From positions 15,837,666 to 15,901,665 of the forward strand of contig NC_088778.1 of the NCBI RefSeq assembly GCF_954871325.1: 64,000 bases of DNA, in the 5' to 3' direction. The DNA comes from Gordionus sp. m RMFG-2023. Its lineage: Eukaryota > Nematomorpha > Gordioida > Chordodea > Parachordodidae. The stretch's first letter is position 1. Each line of letters begins with the position of its first letter. The position numbers and the translations under genes were made by a program. This document shows positions 44,741 to 56,269 of this stretch, piece after piece. A model generated the notes under the pieces. The model searched no databases and had not been told where the DNA came from. It worked only from the letters and a program-made list of their open reading frames with translations.

Positions 44741-45830
44741 GAGTTGTTAATCACTACTTTTAAAAGTAGCGCGCTACCGCTATCGCTATTTGTCAAAAAA
44801 AAGTAACTCGCTATTAGCTATTATTTTTTAAAAGTAGCTTTAGCTACTTTTTAAGCTACTTTTTATGAAACAAATTTGTTTTATTTTTTGCTTATAAAGT
44901 TATTGTCTAAATATAAAAAAATCAACATTTATAAATATTAAAATATAGTTAGTTTTGATTATAAAAAAATTTATGTAATAAAAATAAATATTTATGGTAA
45001 TTTGTTGCATTTTATAAGTTTTTACTTAGTGTTATGTGTCCAACTATCTGCCGTGGTACATATATATGATATCTCTGATAACTATTATTATCGCATCTTT
45101 CATCACTTTAAAGTTATCTGCTATTTTATTCATTAATGTCTGGCGACATAAAATTGTTGTATCAGGGATAGTTTTAATTATCATGGTAAATGATGGATCT
45201 GAACTGTATCAATTATAAAATCAACAATAACTTTATCAGCCAATTTCTGAGAAATATTGACATTTGGATTATTAATTTATTTGAATTGAATTAGTATTTT
45301 GGATCTAGAGTCGCCTATACCAAAATTATTTAAATGTTACTCCATTTCCTTAAAGCTATTGGTATGAACAGTCTTATAAAATAAATACTACTAGAATGTA
45401 AAAATGACAATTTACCTTTTGGTTTTTCTTGAGCTTATAACTGGATTCATTTGAGGAAATATTTTTTTTACGTTTTATACAACTAAATATGAAGCCAGTT
45501 TTGGTTTTTATATTTATTTTAAAAAATTTTTCAAATCTAGTGAATGGGAAATTTGTATTATAGCTATTAAGAACATTTTCTTCCCGGTATTTTCCATTTC
45601 AATAATATCATTGTCTGAATCACTTTCAACGAATTGGATATCCATAGGCAGACATTTTAAATTATTAACACGTGATTTATGTTTATAATACAAATGAAAA
45701 TATAAATTACAAATTGAAAATATATTTCAATTTCAAAATTAAATAATAAATCATAAACATTATAATTAATTATGATATTATATTTAAATTTTCATGTTTA
45801 TACTTTCCTTCATTATATTTTTTAAGAATA
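44741..45830 (-). mobile_element. hAT copy of the 34.7-kb family, inverted
   Basis: Starts gagttgttaatcactacttt with the ctacttttaaaagtagcgcg palindrome, as at the right end of 34675-36048, and is collinear with that element in reverse (start codon region near 45657: ATGTCTGCCTATGGATATCC). The frame is interrupted. Its distal end runs into the palindrome at 45829. Confidence 0.75.
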
Positions 45831-45985
45831 AAATAAATAGTATAAATAAATTAACTACTAATACTTTATTAATTAATATAAATACTAATTATATTATTTT
45901 AATTTCTTATTTATAATTATGTAATTAGTATTTATATTAATTAATAAAGTATTAGAATTTATTTATACTATTTATTTTATTCTCT
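45829..45985. repeat. Near-perfect palindrome with arms of about 65 bp
   Basis: Arm 45829-45895 (aataaaataaatagtataaa...) is the inverted copy of about 45918-45985 (...tttatactatttattttatt) around a spacer of about 22 bp. It has no coding capacity and can form a long hairpin. Confidence 0.8.
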
Positions 45986-46079
45986 AAATTCTTTCAACCA
46001 CTATAATTGTTGGCCGAAACATTATATTCTATGGACATATTCAGTTTACTTAAAATACTAAAATGTTACAATAATGTTG

Positions 46080-47460
46080 GAGAGTGGAGGTGACAGGGCA
46101 ATTTCAACAATTCAGTCTAATTAACTCTGAAAAGAAATTCTAAATAAAGGGGGAAGGGGATGTATGAAAAGAGTATCGACACTAAGACAAAGAAGGAGAG
46201 CAATAAAACAATGGTATCAATATTAATGGTCGTATTTCGGAAAAGAATAGAACTAGTCATTTAGCTAAAAAGAATTCGTCACAAGAGATCGTTATACGTA
46301 CAAGTGATCGATGTAGCTAAAAGAAATTCGTTATAAATTTTTATTAAAGATATACGTTTAACTGTTATTTAAGTTGATAATATTTAGCAAAATATCAGGT
46401 TGTTGATTAACCAAAATCTTCATAAAGAGAAACGGCTTTTCGTCATTAGAAAATATATGCCGCAATCGAGCTCAATTAGAGATCGGATTTTTATTTTGGA
46501 TCAAAAGATACAAGAAATTATTATCGTATAAGAGATCTTAAGGCAACGTGGATATCTTGACAAGCGACTAGGTAGAACAAGTGGTCAAGACCAGGATGCT
46601 ATCGTTAATCGTTGACAAATTATCGCCAATTGCTTATCAAAACTTTAGTATAGGATAAAAAATCGATGATCTTAGAAACAAGAAGTCGTGTAAACAATCG
46701 TTACTCGCAGACAAATTATCGTCAGTCGTTTACCGTCATTAGTTACTAGAAACCGTTAGAAACAAGCAAAGACTAGGATAATTTGGGATTAAAACGAAAT
46801 ATAATTAAAAGAGCTAGAAGAATGTATCGGGAATCATGATAACAGAAGTATCGAGGTCGTCAATGGCCTATAGAGATCAAGAGATAATCGTTTACAAGGG
46901 GTTGACAAGAAACAGAAGGAATCAAGAATTTCAGAGTGTAATAGGATACAAACAGTCCTTAGAAGTTAAGAATATTAGACAATAGACCGCCGTCGTTAGA
47001 AACTAGAAGACACCAAAGATTAAGACGAATAGATTCGGTGGAGAAACAAGATCAGTAAAGTCAAAATCGGAAGAAAGGAGATCCTTCGCAGAATGGTGGG
47101 ACTAATCTAAGTGGAAAGGTGTTGTAATTGTGGTAACATGCAAATTTACTTGATTAAGAAAAACGCCAGACAGGCAAATTACTTTTAAACAAAATTACGA
47201 AGCCTAAAGATATTCAAATCTACTCAAGAAAAAAGAATTAAATCTCGATACAAATTGAGACTATGCAAATGTTGATTAAAGAAAAAGGATATATAATGGA
47301 GAAATTATAATGCGAAAAATATGATTAATTTATTATTTTTAACTTAAATTTACGTTTTAATTTTTAATTTTTCTTTTAATTTTAGTATATTATTTCTTTT
47401 TATTTAATATTTAGGTTTTGATTCCAATGTCAAATCCCGCTTTCGTGACAATGGTGGCTA
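46080..47460 (+). mobile_element. Retroelement gag-like fossil
   Basis: A GC-richer, Arg/Lys-rich tract with a zinc-knuckle-like CCNCGNM near 47110-47130. It resembles in composition the zinc-knuckle fossil at 1195-1560. Old and broken in several places, with no LTR recognised. It lies inside the 6.2-kb hAT. Family not assigned. Confidence 0.3.
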
Positions 47461-47534
47461 TAGTTTTAAAGATTACTATTGGCTATTACGTTGTGACACA
47501 GCGACACGGCTTTTATATATATTATAGTTAGATT

Positions 47535-47700
47535 ATAGATATTATCATCTCCCCAAGGATAAAACAACCAAGTTAGATTAAGGAAAAAAAATGATCAAAA
47601 ATAATACACTGCTGGGATTCGAAGCGACACTCTTTCCGATTGTGGCAAGGACACCTTTCAAAATTAACGATTTTATATAATATATATTATAAATTGTGAA
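47535..47700 (-). mobile_element. tRNA-derived SINE (family 2)
   Basis: On the - strand: ggtgtccttgccacaatcgg (A-box), cgcttcgaatcccagcag (B-box), then the shared tail atccttggggagatgata. Confidence 0.6.
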
Positions 47701-47927
47701 AGTGTGACAAGGCTTTTATATATATTATGGATTTTTATTTTCATAATTAAGACTATAATTTAAAAAAAAAAAATTATATCACAATAGATAAAAATATATA
47801 TTTATTTAATAATGTATCCATTTTATTTTGAATATAATATATATATGTTGATATGAATTATAAAAATTGTAATATTTAATATATAAAATTACAATTAGAT
47901 TTTTTAAATAAATATCAGTGCCTCTCG

Positions 47928-48085
47928 ATTTTCTGGCAATACGCTCCTACAATGTGGACTATCTATATCCTCTGCCGTACAGATAGACTCAGATGTGACA
48001 CTTGTTGCAGGAGGCGCCAAATATTTTCATACAAGTTTTGACAAGGTTGAATACTTTTCGGCATTATCCACTAGAGTGGATCCAC
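47928..48085 (-). pseudogene. hAT (BED/Ac type) dimerisation domain of the 6.2-kb element
   Basis: On the - strand, starting from about 48085: DNAEKYSTLSKLV, then after a disruption KYLAPPATSVTSESICTAED and RSVLPENREAL. This follows the family pattern (WW..NA..YP.LS.LA.KYL.IPATSVPSERVFS...L.PENVEAL). Confidence 0.8.
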
Positions 48086-48639
48086 AGGGAATATAATATA
48101 AATATTATTAAAGTTATCTAAATAAATACAGACATAAAATTAGCATTTTTAAAATACCTGGTTTCATACAAACCCAGCCTTTTGTTAGGTTTGAAAAATA
48201 ATCAGATGCTACTCAAGCAAACAATCATAACCCAACCAAGCAACACTAGATAATTTATAAAAAATATGTTATTATACCGTCTAGATATTTCAAGTATGAC
48301 AGGAAATATTGTATATTACATAAAAAAAAACTTAAAAAAATCGGATTGGGTCATTTTTTACAGGTATTGGCCCGATCCGATATTTTTTAAAAGCTTTAAA
48401 TATCGTTGGTGATTCGATCCGTTATTTAATATCGGCACAGCCCTAGCCATAATAGACCTATTTTTCAGGACCAGCCTATTCAATCCTAAAAATTTAAGGA
48501 AGAAAGAAAGAAAAAATCTCATATAATTTTATTTTTAAAGATTAAAAAATATATACAAAAATTAAAGTGAGATATCTGCTATCCCACTATGCATATAAAT
48601 ATATTTATCATTCATGATAAGATTTTAAACAATTTTTTT

Positions 48640-49366
48640 TTGAGACATAGCGCTGCGACACAAACTTAGCATATCCATCTGAACGATGTTCATCAATAAC
48701 TAGTGAACATTGAGCATATCTCCTGATCTTATAAGTAAATATGAGATGGCACATCTCCTAACTCCAAGGATATTTTCTTTTCTTTTTATTAGATGGTGTT
48801 GAATGGCTTGGCTCTGCTAGTAAGCTATCCACATAAACTTTCATTCCTTACCATATAATAATTCCCTTCTAAAATCTTTGATATTCATAAAAGGGTGTTG
48901 TAAAGTTAAATGAAGTCAGAGGATCTGAGGAGGCAAAGTAATTTGTATGGATATGGGCAAGCAGCCATTTAAACTTGTTTATCTTCGTAATCGGGCATTG
49001 TGCTCCAATATTCCACATAAGCTGGTAATTTTTGATATCCCATCGATAAATTCAAATTTAAAAAACATTTTATAGATTTATAATAATAACTATAAGTGCT
49101 AATGCAATATAAAAATGTTTTTTACCATGTTGCATATAAATTAGTTTGAAATGTCAAAAATTCAAAAATAATTGAATCATTTTATATGGAGTATCAGCTT
49201 CTTTAGTATCCGCCCATAAAGTGTATTAAAGTCAATGGTTGGTGCAGGAATTAATCAAGGATCGTTTTCCCAATAGGGAGTATGTAAAATTTACAAGGGG
49301 CATATTATCTTCTAAGTCAAAGGATTTATCAATATAATCTATATAACTTTCATCAGTTGACGACAT
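48640..49366 (-). pseudogene. piggyBac-like transposase fragment
   Basis: Possible start MSSTDESYIDYIDKSFDL at 49366, an acidic N-terminus as in piggyBac transposases. Further on, GYQKLPAYVEYWSTMPDYED matches the conserved GIxKLPxYxDYWS block. Later text (NYYMVRNESLCG, AKPFNTI) is only vaguely like the following region. Several stops and shifts. TTAA flanks were not identified. Confidence 0.6.
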
Positions 49367-49379
49367 TCTGCCTAGTGGG

Positions 49380-51140
49380 ATTATTAAAAATAGGATGTAT
49401 TATATATAGAATTAACTAGATAACAAATTAATATTTAAGTAATATATGTATAAAATATTATCTTACCAACTTGAATATTTTTGGAAATATGAATTTTTAA
49501 AATATCCGTTTGGAAAAAAAACAAAATACGAATAAATCTCAATATGGCGAATTTTAAAGAGATTTTTTTAAAATGTTAAATATAATTTATTTCTAAAAAA
49601 ATATATACGCATAGTAAAATTGAAATAAAGGCATATAAAGGTGGGTTATATTTTGTACTATAAAAAAAGTTTTGCGTTTGACGTAGAGCGAACGAAAAAT
49701 TTAAGAAACATGATATTTCAGGGAAACGTAAAAATTATAAACGCTAAATATTGAAAAAATCAAACTAATTTAAAATGTTATGAAGATCCAAATCCTGTCC
49801 GGAATAAATTTTATAATCAAGGTTCCATCTGGCCGAGTCTGAGATCATGTTAAATTCAACTGAAGGATAGGTTTGTGCAGAGGTCTCAACAAGTGATGAT
49901 ACTTGTTTGGTATATATATGTACAGAGGCCCCTACGCTTTCTGAGCAATGGAAGCAAAATACCCCCTCCCCTCCGAAAAAAAAAACTTTATTTTTTGACA
50001 CCCTTTCAGCAACACATGAGGTAGTAGGAATGGTTAATAAATATTTATAAAATTGATTGATAAATTAGGGAAAGCAGAAAATTTTTCAATAAACGTTTCC
50101 AGTCTGAATCATAAGTCTTAGAATCAGCATCAGAAGAAGAAGCTAAATAATGTATTAATATAAATATTTTAAGAAATTTAATTCTCAGAATCTGATAAAC
50201 CTTTAGATTCTTTAACCTCCAAAACATGTCTAATAATAACATGCCTCGTTTTACTTATAATATAAATATTTCGAAACAGACATGTTTAAATAGTAAAATT
50301 CACAGATATCCTCAATAACATCCTTAACGAATATATTTTCTACCATTCCCTTTTTATGTAAAAAATGATGTTTAATTTAAAAATTTCAAATTTGAATCTT
50401 TCATTGCATAATGTTCCAATCAAGTGCAACATAAACTGGTTTTATCTCTAAAATAAAATATTATATCTATGTTAAAATAGGATTTTAGGAAATTTGGGAA
50501 ACTTTTCCATATTGCCTAAATTATCATTTTCGGTTTTGATAAAAAAAAGTTTGACCTGCTATGTCTCTTCCAACTTTGAGCGATTGAGGGCTGATAGAAT
50601 TATATTTTATAGGTGTTGTAAAACATCATAATATTAAAAAATTTAAGGTTTTGATGCCAAAAATGAAAACTTATATCACATATAATTTTAATGAAAAACT
50701 GTGTGTAAATTTGAATTAGTGGGAACCATAATGTTTGACGAATAGCTAGTGCTTTTATATCCAGATTGCCGATTTTGGTTGTAAACAGGTTTTCTGAGAT
50801 TTAACCCAATAAGCCTGGTTCTCTGCGCATTCGATTCTTAAGATAATACGAGGTTTAGATATTTTAATAAATTCGCCTTAGAGTAAAAACGATGCCATCG
50901 CACTATAACTGCAGGGCGGCGTCTCATTAACAAATATGGATAGCTTATGCTAGAAGTTGGCATGTTAGAAGGTGATGCCTACAAATGCAGTAGAGAAAAT
51001 TGGAAAGGAATAAGGTTAGCAAAAAGTGTTATGGTATTAGGAATATCCTACTATCAGAAACTCGTTTGGGTGTAGACATGTTTGTTTTCGGGTAGAGAAA
51101 ATGATTTAAAAATTAAGGGGGAGGGCGGAGAAGGAAAATG
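49380..51140. other. AT-rich DNA with two unassigned - strand frames
   Basis: Frames 49765-50001 and 50045-50242 (- strand) are less random than the background: VSSLVETSAQTYPSVEFNM, and an acidic Ser-rich run SSSDADSKTYDSDWKRLLKN next to RHVLEVKESKGLSDSEN. They may be the N-terminus of another transposon ORF. I do not recognise them. Confidence 0.3.
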
Positions 51141-51141
51141 G

Positions 51142-52050
51142 TAGTGCTGTAACCATTTCTAAAAAAATCGAACGCGTTCACGTTCAAGTTCATGTTCAAA
51201 AAAAAGGAACGCGTTCACGTTCATAAAACCGACGTGGAAAATTAATTAAAAACATTGTTTTGTTATTTGCAAAAAATTGAGATAAGTTATCCTCCTCCAA
51301 TCCATTCTCAAAGGGTATCTCGAAATTAACAGTTCTCTAAGATTTTTATAGCATTTTTTTCAATGACGCTATAAGTTTATTTTTAATAGGTTCGTTCTGT
51401 TGAAGTTTTATCCATGGCCATTGAAGTTTGAACACTGGATATATAATATAATTGCAGAAAGAACATATTGATCCTTATATATATGTTCATAAAAAAATAA
51501 AATATATGTAATTAATTGAGAGTAATAGGTTTAATACCTTTTATTAATCCCATTTAATACGGCGTCTTGACCATATTTAATTTTAAAATAACTATCATTA
51601 TTGTGGTCAAATATCCCAAATGCATTATTTCTTCAAATTTAATGATTTAACTTAGTTATATCGTATAAAATCAAATAATTAATATTTCGTTTTAAATTGG
51701 AACCTGAAGATTTTGACAATATTATACTTTTTGGCCACATTTTACACTTGGTAAGCATTTGATTAGTTCCTTCAATATATGATGTTAATGTAAAACATTT
51801 ATCATATTTGGCCATAGTAATGATAATTCATCTGATTTTGGATTTTCAGAATCAGATGATGAGGATTAAATAATAATATCCATGCTTATGCTAATCTATT
51901 AAATTAAAATATAAACAATAATAATAAAATTAATAAACTATGTGTTAAAATAAATGAAATGTGAAAAGGAAATACACAACCGATTAAATTTTTCAAATAA
52001 ATAAAAATATTTTTAAAATTGAACGTTAAATTCGAACGCGTTCGTTAAAA
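51142..52050 (-). mobile_element. Second copy of the GAACGCGTTC hAT family, right end truncated
   Basis: Starts TAGTGCTGTA with gaacgcgttcacg repeats and is collinear with 16122-17430 (cctcctccaatcca, gaacatattgatc, cttttattaatcccatttaata). It stops after aattcgaacgcgttcgtt, before the terminal repeat. The transposase region is mostly deleted. Confidence 0.8.
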
Positions 52051-52557
52051 CAAAACAGGTCTGGTGGAAACATTATAAGGACCAAAAAGAAAACTAAAAG
52101 GGGAATACCAGTAGGCAAGCTTTAACAATCTTAGGTGGCTCAATATTTTTTTTGCTAATATTTTTGAAAATGGACTTTTTTAGGCAACAAAAAATGCAAA
52201 ATTTTTAGGTGGCTCTTTAAATTTATCAAGCACATTAAATCTACCCCCCCCCCTCCACCTTCAATGAAGCTAGAAAAAGCTCCTTAAGATATTATTTGTT
52301 TGCTATATAAAATATGTTATTCAAATTTTAGCAAGTGTTTTGAGTTTTTAATGGGAATGATTTGAACCAATTTAGAGAAGAATTTTGTGATAATAACCAA
52401 GTTTCACAGAAAATTGCTAAGATTGCTATAAAATAGACTTGCTTTTCATATGAACAAATAAAATTATATTATAATAAACTTAGCAAAATAGAATGAAATT
52501 GTTGAAGAAGAAATAAAATAATTTTTATGAATAAATATGATATGTATTATGTGGTAA

Positions 52558-52737
52558 TAGGAAAAAAAACTCCTGGAAAACTACCGGAAAATAAACCCCC
52601 AGGAAAAAAAACCTCCGGAAAAAAACCCCCATGAAATAAAATCCCCGGAAAAAAAACCCCAGGAAATAAAACCCCCGGAAAAAACCCCCAGGAAATAAAA
52701 CCCCCGGATAAAACGCCCAGGAAAAAAAACCCCTTGG
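52558..52737. repeat. Tandem repeat forming the left MULE terminus
   Basis: About 12 units of 13-16 bp of the type ccccggaaaataaa / ccaggaaataaaa. The overlapping Phe/Gly-rich frames on the - strand (52525-52759) are a product of this repeat, not genes. Confidence 0.9.
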
Positions 52738-52841
52738 GATTATTTTCATACACTCTCATATTTAAGTATAATCTAGCAATAATTTATATTGAATTGGTAT
52801 TTAGACAATTGCAAGTTAATAATTTGTTAAAAATATTATGA

Positions 52842-53006
52842 CCTCATCAACTTTTTGCTGATAGACCATTCATGCTTCTTCCACCCCCACCTCCTCCTAC
52901 GGTCATGGGCCTTGCTGGAGTTGGTGTGCCTCCTATGAATATGATGCACCATCCAAATTTACCCCCCCCCCAATATGATGGGTTATTTATATTTATTATT
53001 GATACT
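52842..53006 (+). other. Proline-rich open stretch inside the MULE
   Basis: A GC-rich island, open between stops, reading FADRPFMLLPPPPPPTVMG, then LAGVGVPPMNMMHHPN and LPPPQYDG. An acceptor-like gctgatag lies just before 52865 and a GT at 52981-52982 (gatgg|gttatt) could be a donor. It does not resemble transposase sequence and looks like part of a host proline-rich, nuclear-type protein captured by the element. Source gene unknown. Confidence 0.4.
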
Positions 53007-53575
53007 TAAAACGTTATGTATATATTCTAAATTATTAGAAGTAACTGCTTGCATAAATAGGCCAATCCAAACAGATTTTTTTAAAATACAAATTTATTTA
53101 AGCAGATAATCAATTTTTAGAAATACATCTGTATATAACTTGATTGGTTGTTAGCAGCCAGTATATAAAGAAATAGAAACTTAATTCATTACATATTTAA
53201 AGATGAATATTGAAATAAATTCGTGATTTATTATAATAGAAACAAATATACATTCACCCAATATACAATTTAATTCAGTTGAAACCATTAAAATGCAAAG
53301 GGAAAATACTCGATTTTTTTGCATTTGGTATTTTGAATATATGTGATAATTTTAATTTATTCATGATTTCTCACCTCATTGATATGCAACTACCTTTAGT
53401 TTTTAGCTTATTAAAATGTATTATGATCATTATGTTTTAAAATTTATTTTTAATCAAAAGAATAAAAATTGTTTATAAATTAAAAACGCTATAATTGGTA
53501 TTTATTAATTAAATTAAACAATAATAATTTGGATCTTTATGCCGTATATAAAGACAAAAAAAAATACAATTATAT

Positions 53576-54461
53576 GTGATTAGAGTGGCAATAAACAATA
53601 TTTTGATCACAGCGGTTTATTGTGTACTCCAGAAAAAAACTCAAAGTACTTATGAAATAATATTTCAAACTATAATGTCTAAATGTCAGGAAAGGGATTT
53701 ATTTCCTGATCCATTATATATATACATGGATTTCGAAAAGTCTGCTATGACCGCGGTTAAGAGTATCATTGGTATGATTATTAATATGTTTAATAATTTA
53801 TATTTATTTTTTCGATTAGGGGATCACATCGTAATTAGAGGATGTTTTTACCATTTGTGTCAAAGTACACATAGAAAAATTCAGAAGCTGGGTTTGGAAA
53901 GCGAATACAGGACCGATGAAACTCTAAGTTTTTTTTGTGGCATGATGGACGGCTTAGCATGCGTTCCGTTATGTGATATGGACAATGCAATGACATTCCT
54001 GAGATCAGTTCGAGCAATGGTAAGGACATTCTTGATTATTTCGATAAAAATTATGTCAATGGAGTATCAAGGGAGGTCATGAGAAGCAATTCTCAATCCC
54101 AAACACGTCGAATTGAGCCTCGATTTCCTCCAGAAACCTGGAACGTGAATCAGAGCACTCTCTCAGATGAAGAACGAACAAATAATCAATGCGAAGGTTG
54201 GAATCATCGTTTTTCTAATCTGGTTGGGAATAAACACCCATCAATCTGGGTACTCATTAAAAAATAAAATGCGAGGTGGCTGCCGATGAAACCAAACTTG
54301 AAAGATGGCGCGTAGGTAGTTGGACATCGAAAAAAAAATCGCAGAGTTCTAACAACCAGATTCGGCTAAAGAAACTTTGCAAAGAATACCGTGATGGGGT
54401 GCGAAGCCTTCCAGATTTTATAAGAGCGATTTCCTTCAATATTCGATGTCAACCCATATAA
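53576..54461 (+). pseudogene. MULE transposase remnant with a 48-bp intron
   Basis: Reads AVYCVLQKKTQSTYEIIF, LYIYMDFEKSAMTAVKSIIG, then a GT-AG intron at 53772-53819, then DHIVIRGCFYHLCQSTHRKI. This is the MULE domain with a catalytic Asp (MDFE) and the GCxFHxxQ-type motif. After a frameshift near 54018 comes ILDYFDKNYVNGVSREVM, PPETWNVNQ and ERTNNQCEGWNHRFSNLVG, the family's C-terminal block. A second frameshift near 54265 precedes the end (FIRAISFNIRCQPI, stop about 54461). The N-terminus is not visible. Inactive. Confidence 0.85.
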
Positions 54462-54762
54462 TTATTATTATAAATTATAAAATTTGTATATACATAATCA
54501 TGATTTACCAATAAAATAAACATTTCTTATTTCTAAGTTTTGTCAAATTTAGTCTATTTAATATCATATTTAAAGATGGTATTGTATTTTTACTATAGCA
54601 ATTTTTTTTTACAATACATAGTTATTTTACTGAGGCATTTTTTCCCAGTACCAATTTAAACATCAGTTTTTCTTATTTAAGCATTTTTTTATGGAGAGTA
54701 GGCCAAATAAAAATATACCTATATTATTAGGTCTTAACTAAATTCTATAAAAATGAAAAAAA

Positions 54763-54846
54763 ATTCTTGGGGGTTTATTTTCCGGGGGTTTATTTTCCGG
54801 GGGTTTATTTTCCGGGGTTTTTTTTCCAGGGGTTTTTTTTCCGGGA
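54763..54846. repeat. Tandem repeat forming the right MULE terminus
   Basis: Five to six units of the type ccgggggtttatttt, the inverse of the left array at 52558-52737. The 102-codon frame at 54753-55061 with repeated FRGFI is a by-product of this repeat. Confidence 0.9.
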
Positions 54847-54859
54847 TTCGTATTATGTA

Positions 54860-56160
54860 CATTAATATATGTAAGTTCAAGTTATTTTTTAATGTTAATA
54901 ATTTTAATTTAAGTAATCTTTATATTGTAGTTTTATTGGAATACATTTTTATGTATATGTATCGAAAAATCAATACATTTCCGATATTTTTTTTTACCTT
55001 AAAATTTGGTTTAACTATTAAAAAATATCTTTATTTTAAATTTAAAAAAATATTATATTAATTTTAAATGATCGTCGATTTTGATGCCAGAAAATATATA
55101 CATACAGAAACTTCGATACAGTATAACGATACTTTAACCATTTAAAATTTTAAATAATATCGTAAACCACATAGTAGAATTAAGGAATAAAATAAGGATA
55201 AATATGTAGTGATGATTATAGTTACTTTACGGCGATTATATAGTTTAGAATAGATACATAAAATAAATGATATTTTATTAAAATATTGTTTGTTTTATAA
55301 CATTATTATTTTTCAAATTATAAATAAAAAGAAAAAGAGTTGATGAGATGTGGATACTCATAATTTAATTTTTTTTTTGATTTGCAATAATTTTTATTAT
55401 TCGTCTTTCTATCATTTATAATATTTTATAAATTTTTCAAAATATTACAATGTTACTATGACTATAAAAAAAATTTCGTTTTGTAAAATATAAATTAATA
55501 ATTCCTAAATTTACTTTAAAAATAAACTTAATTTATTAATTTAAAAAAAAAGAAAAATAAATCATATTCATGCCCATTTCCATCCCCAAAAATAGTAGCC
55601 TGAACAACCTATTTTTGTCGAAATGATGTTAGATATTAAACCCCACGTTATTTCATTTATTTTCGGATTCATGGCTTATTCATTAACCTTTCAGCAATCA
55701 ATAAATTCCTTAAAAATCAAAGTTTATAAATAATTTTATTATTAATACATACTATTTTTGAATGAATGTTAGCATGAATGTGTTTACCAATATGCTTATA
55801 TTATAAGATTTATGGTATTCTAAATCAGAGAGAATTATAAAAGCAGGAAAACTTTACTGGTAGTTATTGATTTGGTCGAAATATGTTAGTATTTATTTTT
55901 TAATATTCGATAATTTTTTTAATACTCATTTGGGTTATTATGAATTATATAATTAACAATATATATTTTATTTGAAATCAACAATTTTTGATAAATACAT
56001 AAATAATTTTTAAAATTATTTGGACCTTTCATCCCAATTAATCTTCCTAAAAAAATGAGATTACAATAATTTAATGCAGTATCGTGTTTATCAAATCGGG
56101 GTAAGAAGGGGGGGGGGAGGTTAGCAATTTTTTAAAATTTAGATCATTTATAGAATGCGT
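54860..56160. other. AT-rich DNA, no feature seen
   Basis: Long A/T runs. No exon, terminal repeat or RNA gene could be supported. A G9-10 tract lies near 56109-56118. Confidence 0.5.
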
Positions 56161-56169
56161 TAAGGTTAA

Positions 56170-56260
56170 AAATCTGATTTGTATTTCAGCATTAACCATT
56201 GGACTAAACTATGGCGATTTGGTCTTTCAAAATAGATTCAGTGGTTCGATCTGGACCCAT
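56170..56260 (+). mobile_element. Possible tRNA-derived SINE or tRNA pseudogene
   Basis: A-box-like part ttaaccattggactaaacta and B-box-like cagtggttcgatctggaccc at tRNA-like spacing. I could not draw a clean acceptor stem. Confidence 0.35.
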
Positions 56261-56269
56261 TAAATTATA

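Larger units (their letters stand above)
42231..48445 (-). mobile_element. 6.2-kb hAT with exact target duplication, carrying nested insertions
   Basis: Ends TAGGGCTGTGC and GCACAGCCCTA, flanked by GCCATAAT at 42223-42230 and 48446-48453. Subterminal gatccgatattt motifs on both sides. Its own transposase remnant is at 47928-48085 on the - strand. It has been filled by a Helitron tail (42405), satellite-like DNA, two SINEs, another hAT (44741), a palindrome and a retroelement gag fossil. Confidence 0.85.
52553..54849 (+). mobile_element. Mutator-like element (MULE) with 9-bp target duplication
   Basis: Exact GTATTATGT flanks at 52544-52552 and 54850-54858, the length usual for MULEs. Ends GGTAATAGGAAAAAAAACTC and, inverted, GAATCCCGGAAAAAAAACCC. 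Both terminal repeats consist of short tandem units (about 52558-52737 and 54763-54846). Inside are a MULE transposase remnant (53576-54461) and a proline-rich open stretch (52842-53006). Confidence 0.85.

Noticed and set aside
52525-52759. Two overlapping Phe/Gly-rich open frames on the - strand
   Set aside because: They are translations of the tandem repeat at the MULE left end; unit length, not coding selection, keeps them open.
54753-55061. 102-codon + strand frame with FRGFIFRGFI
   Set aside because: Its first third is the right MULE tandem array and the rest is AT-rich with no motif.
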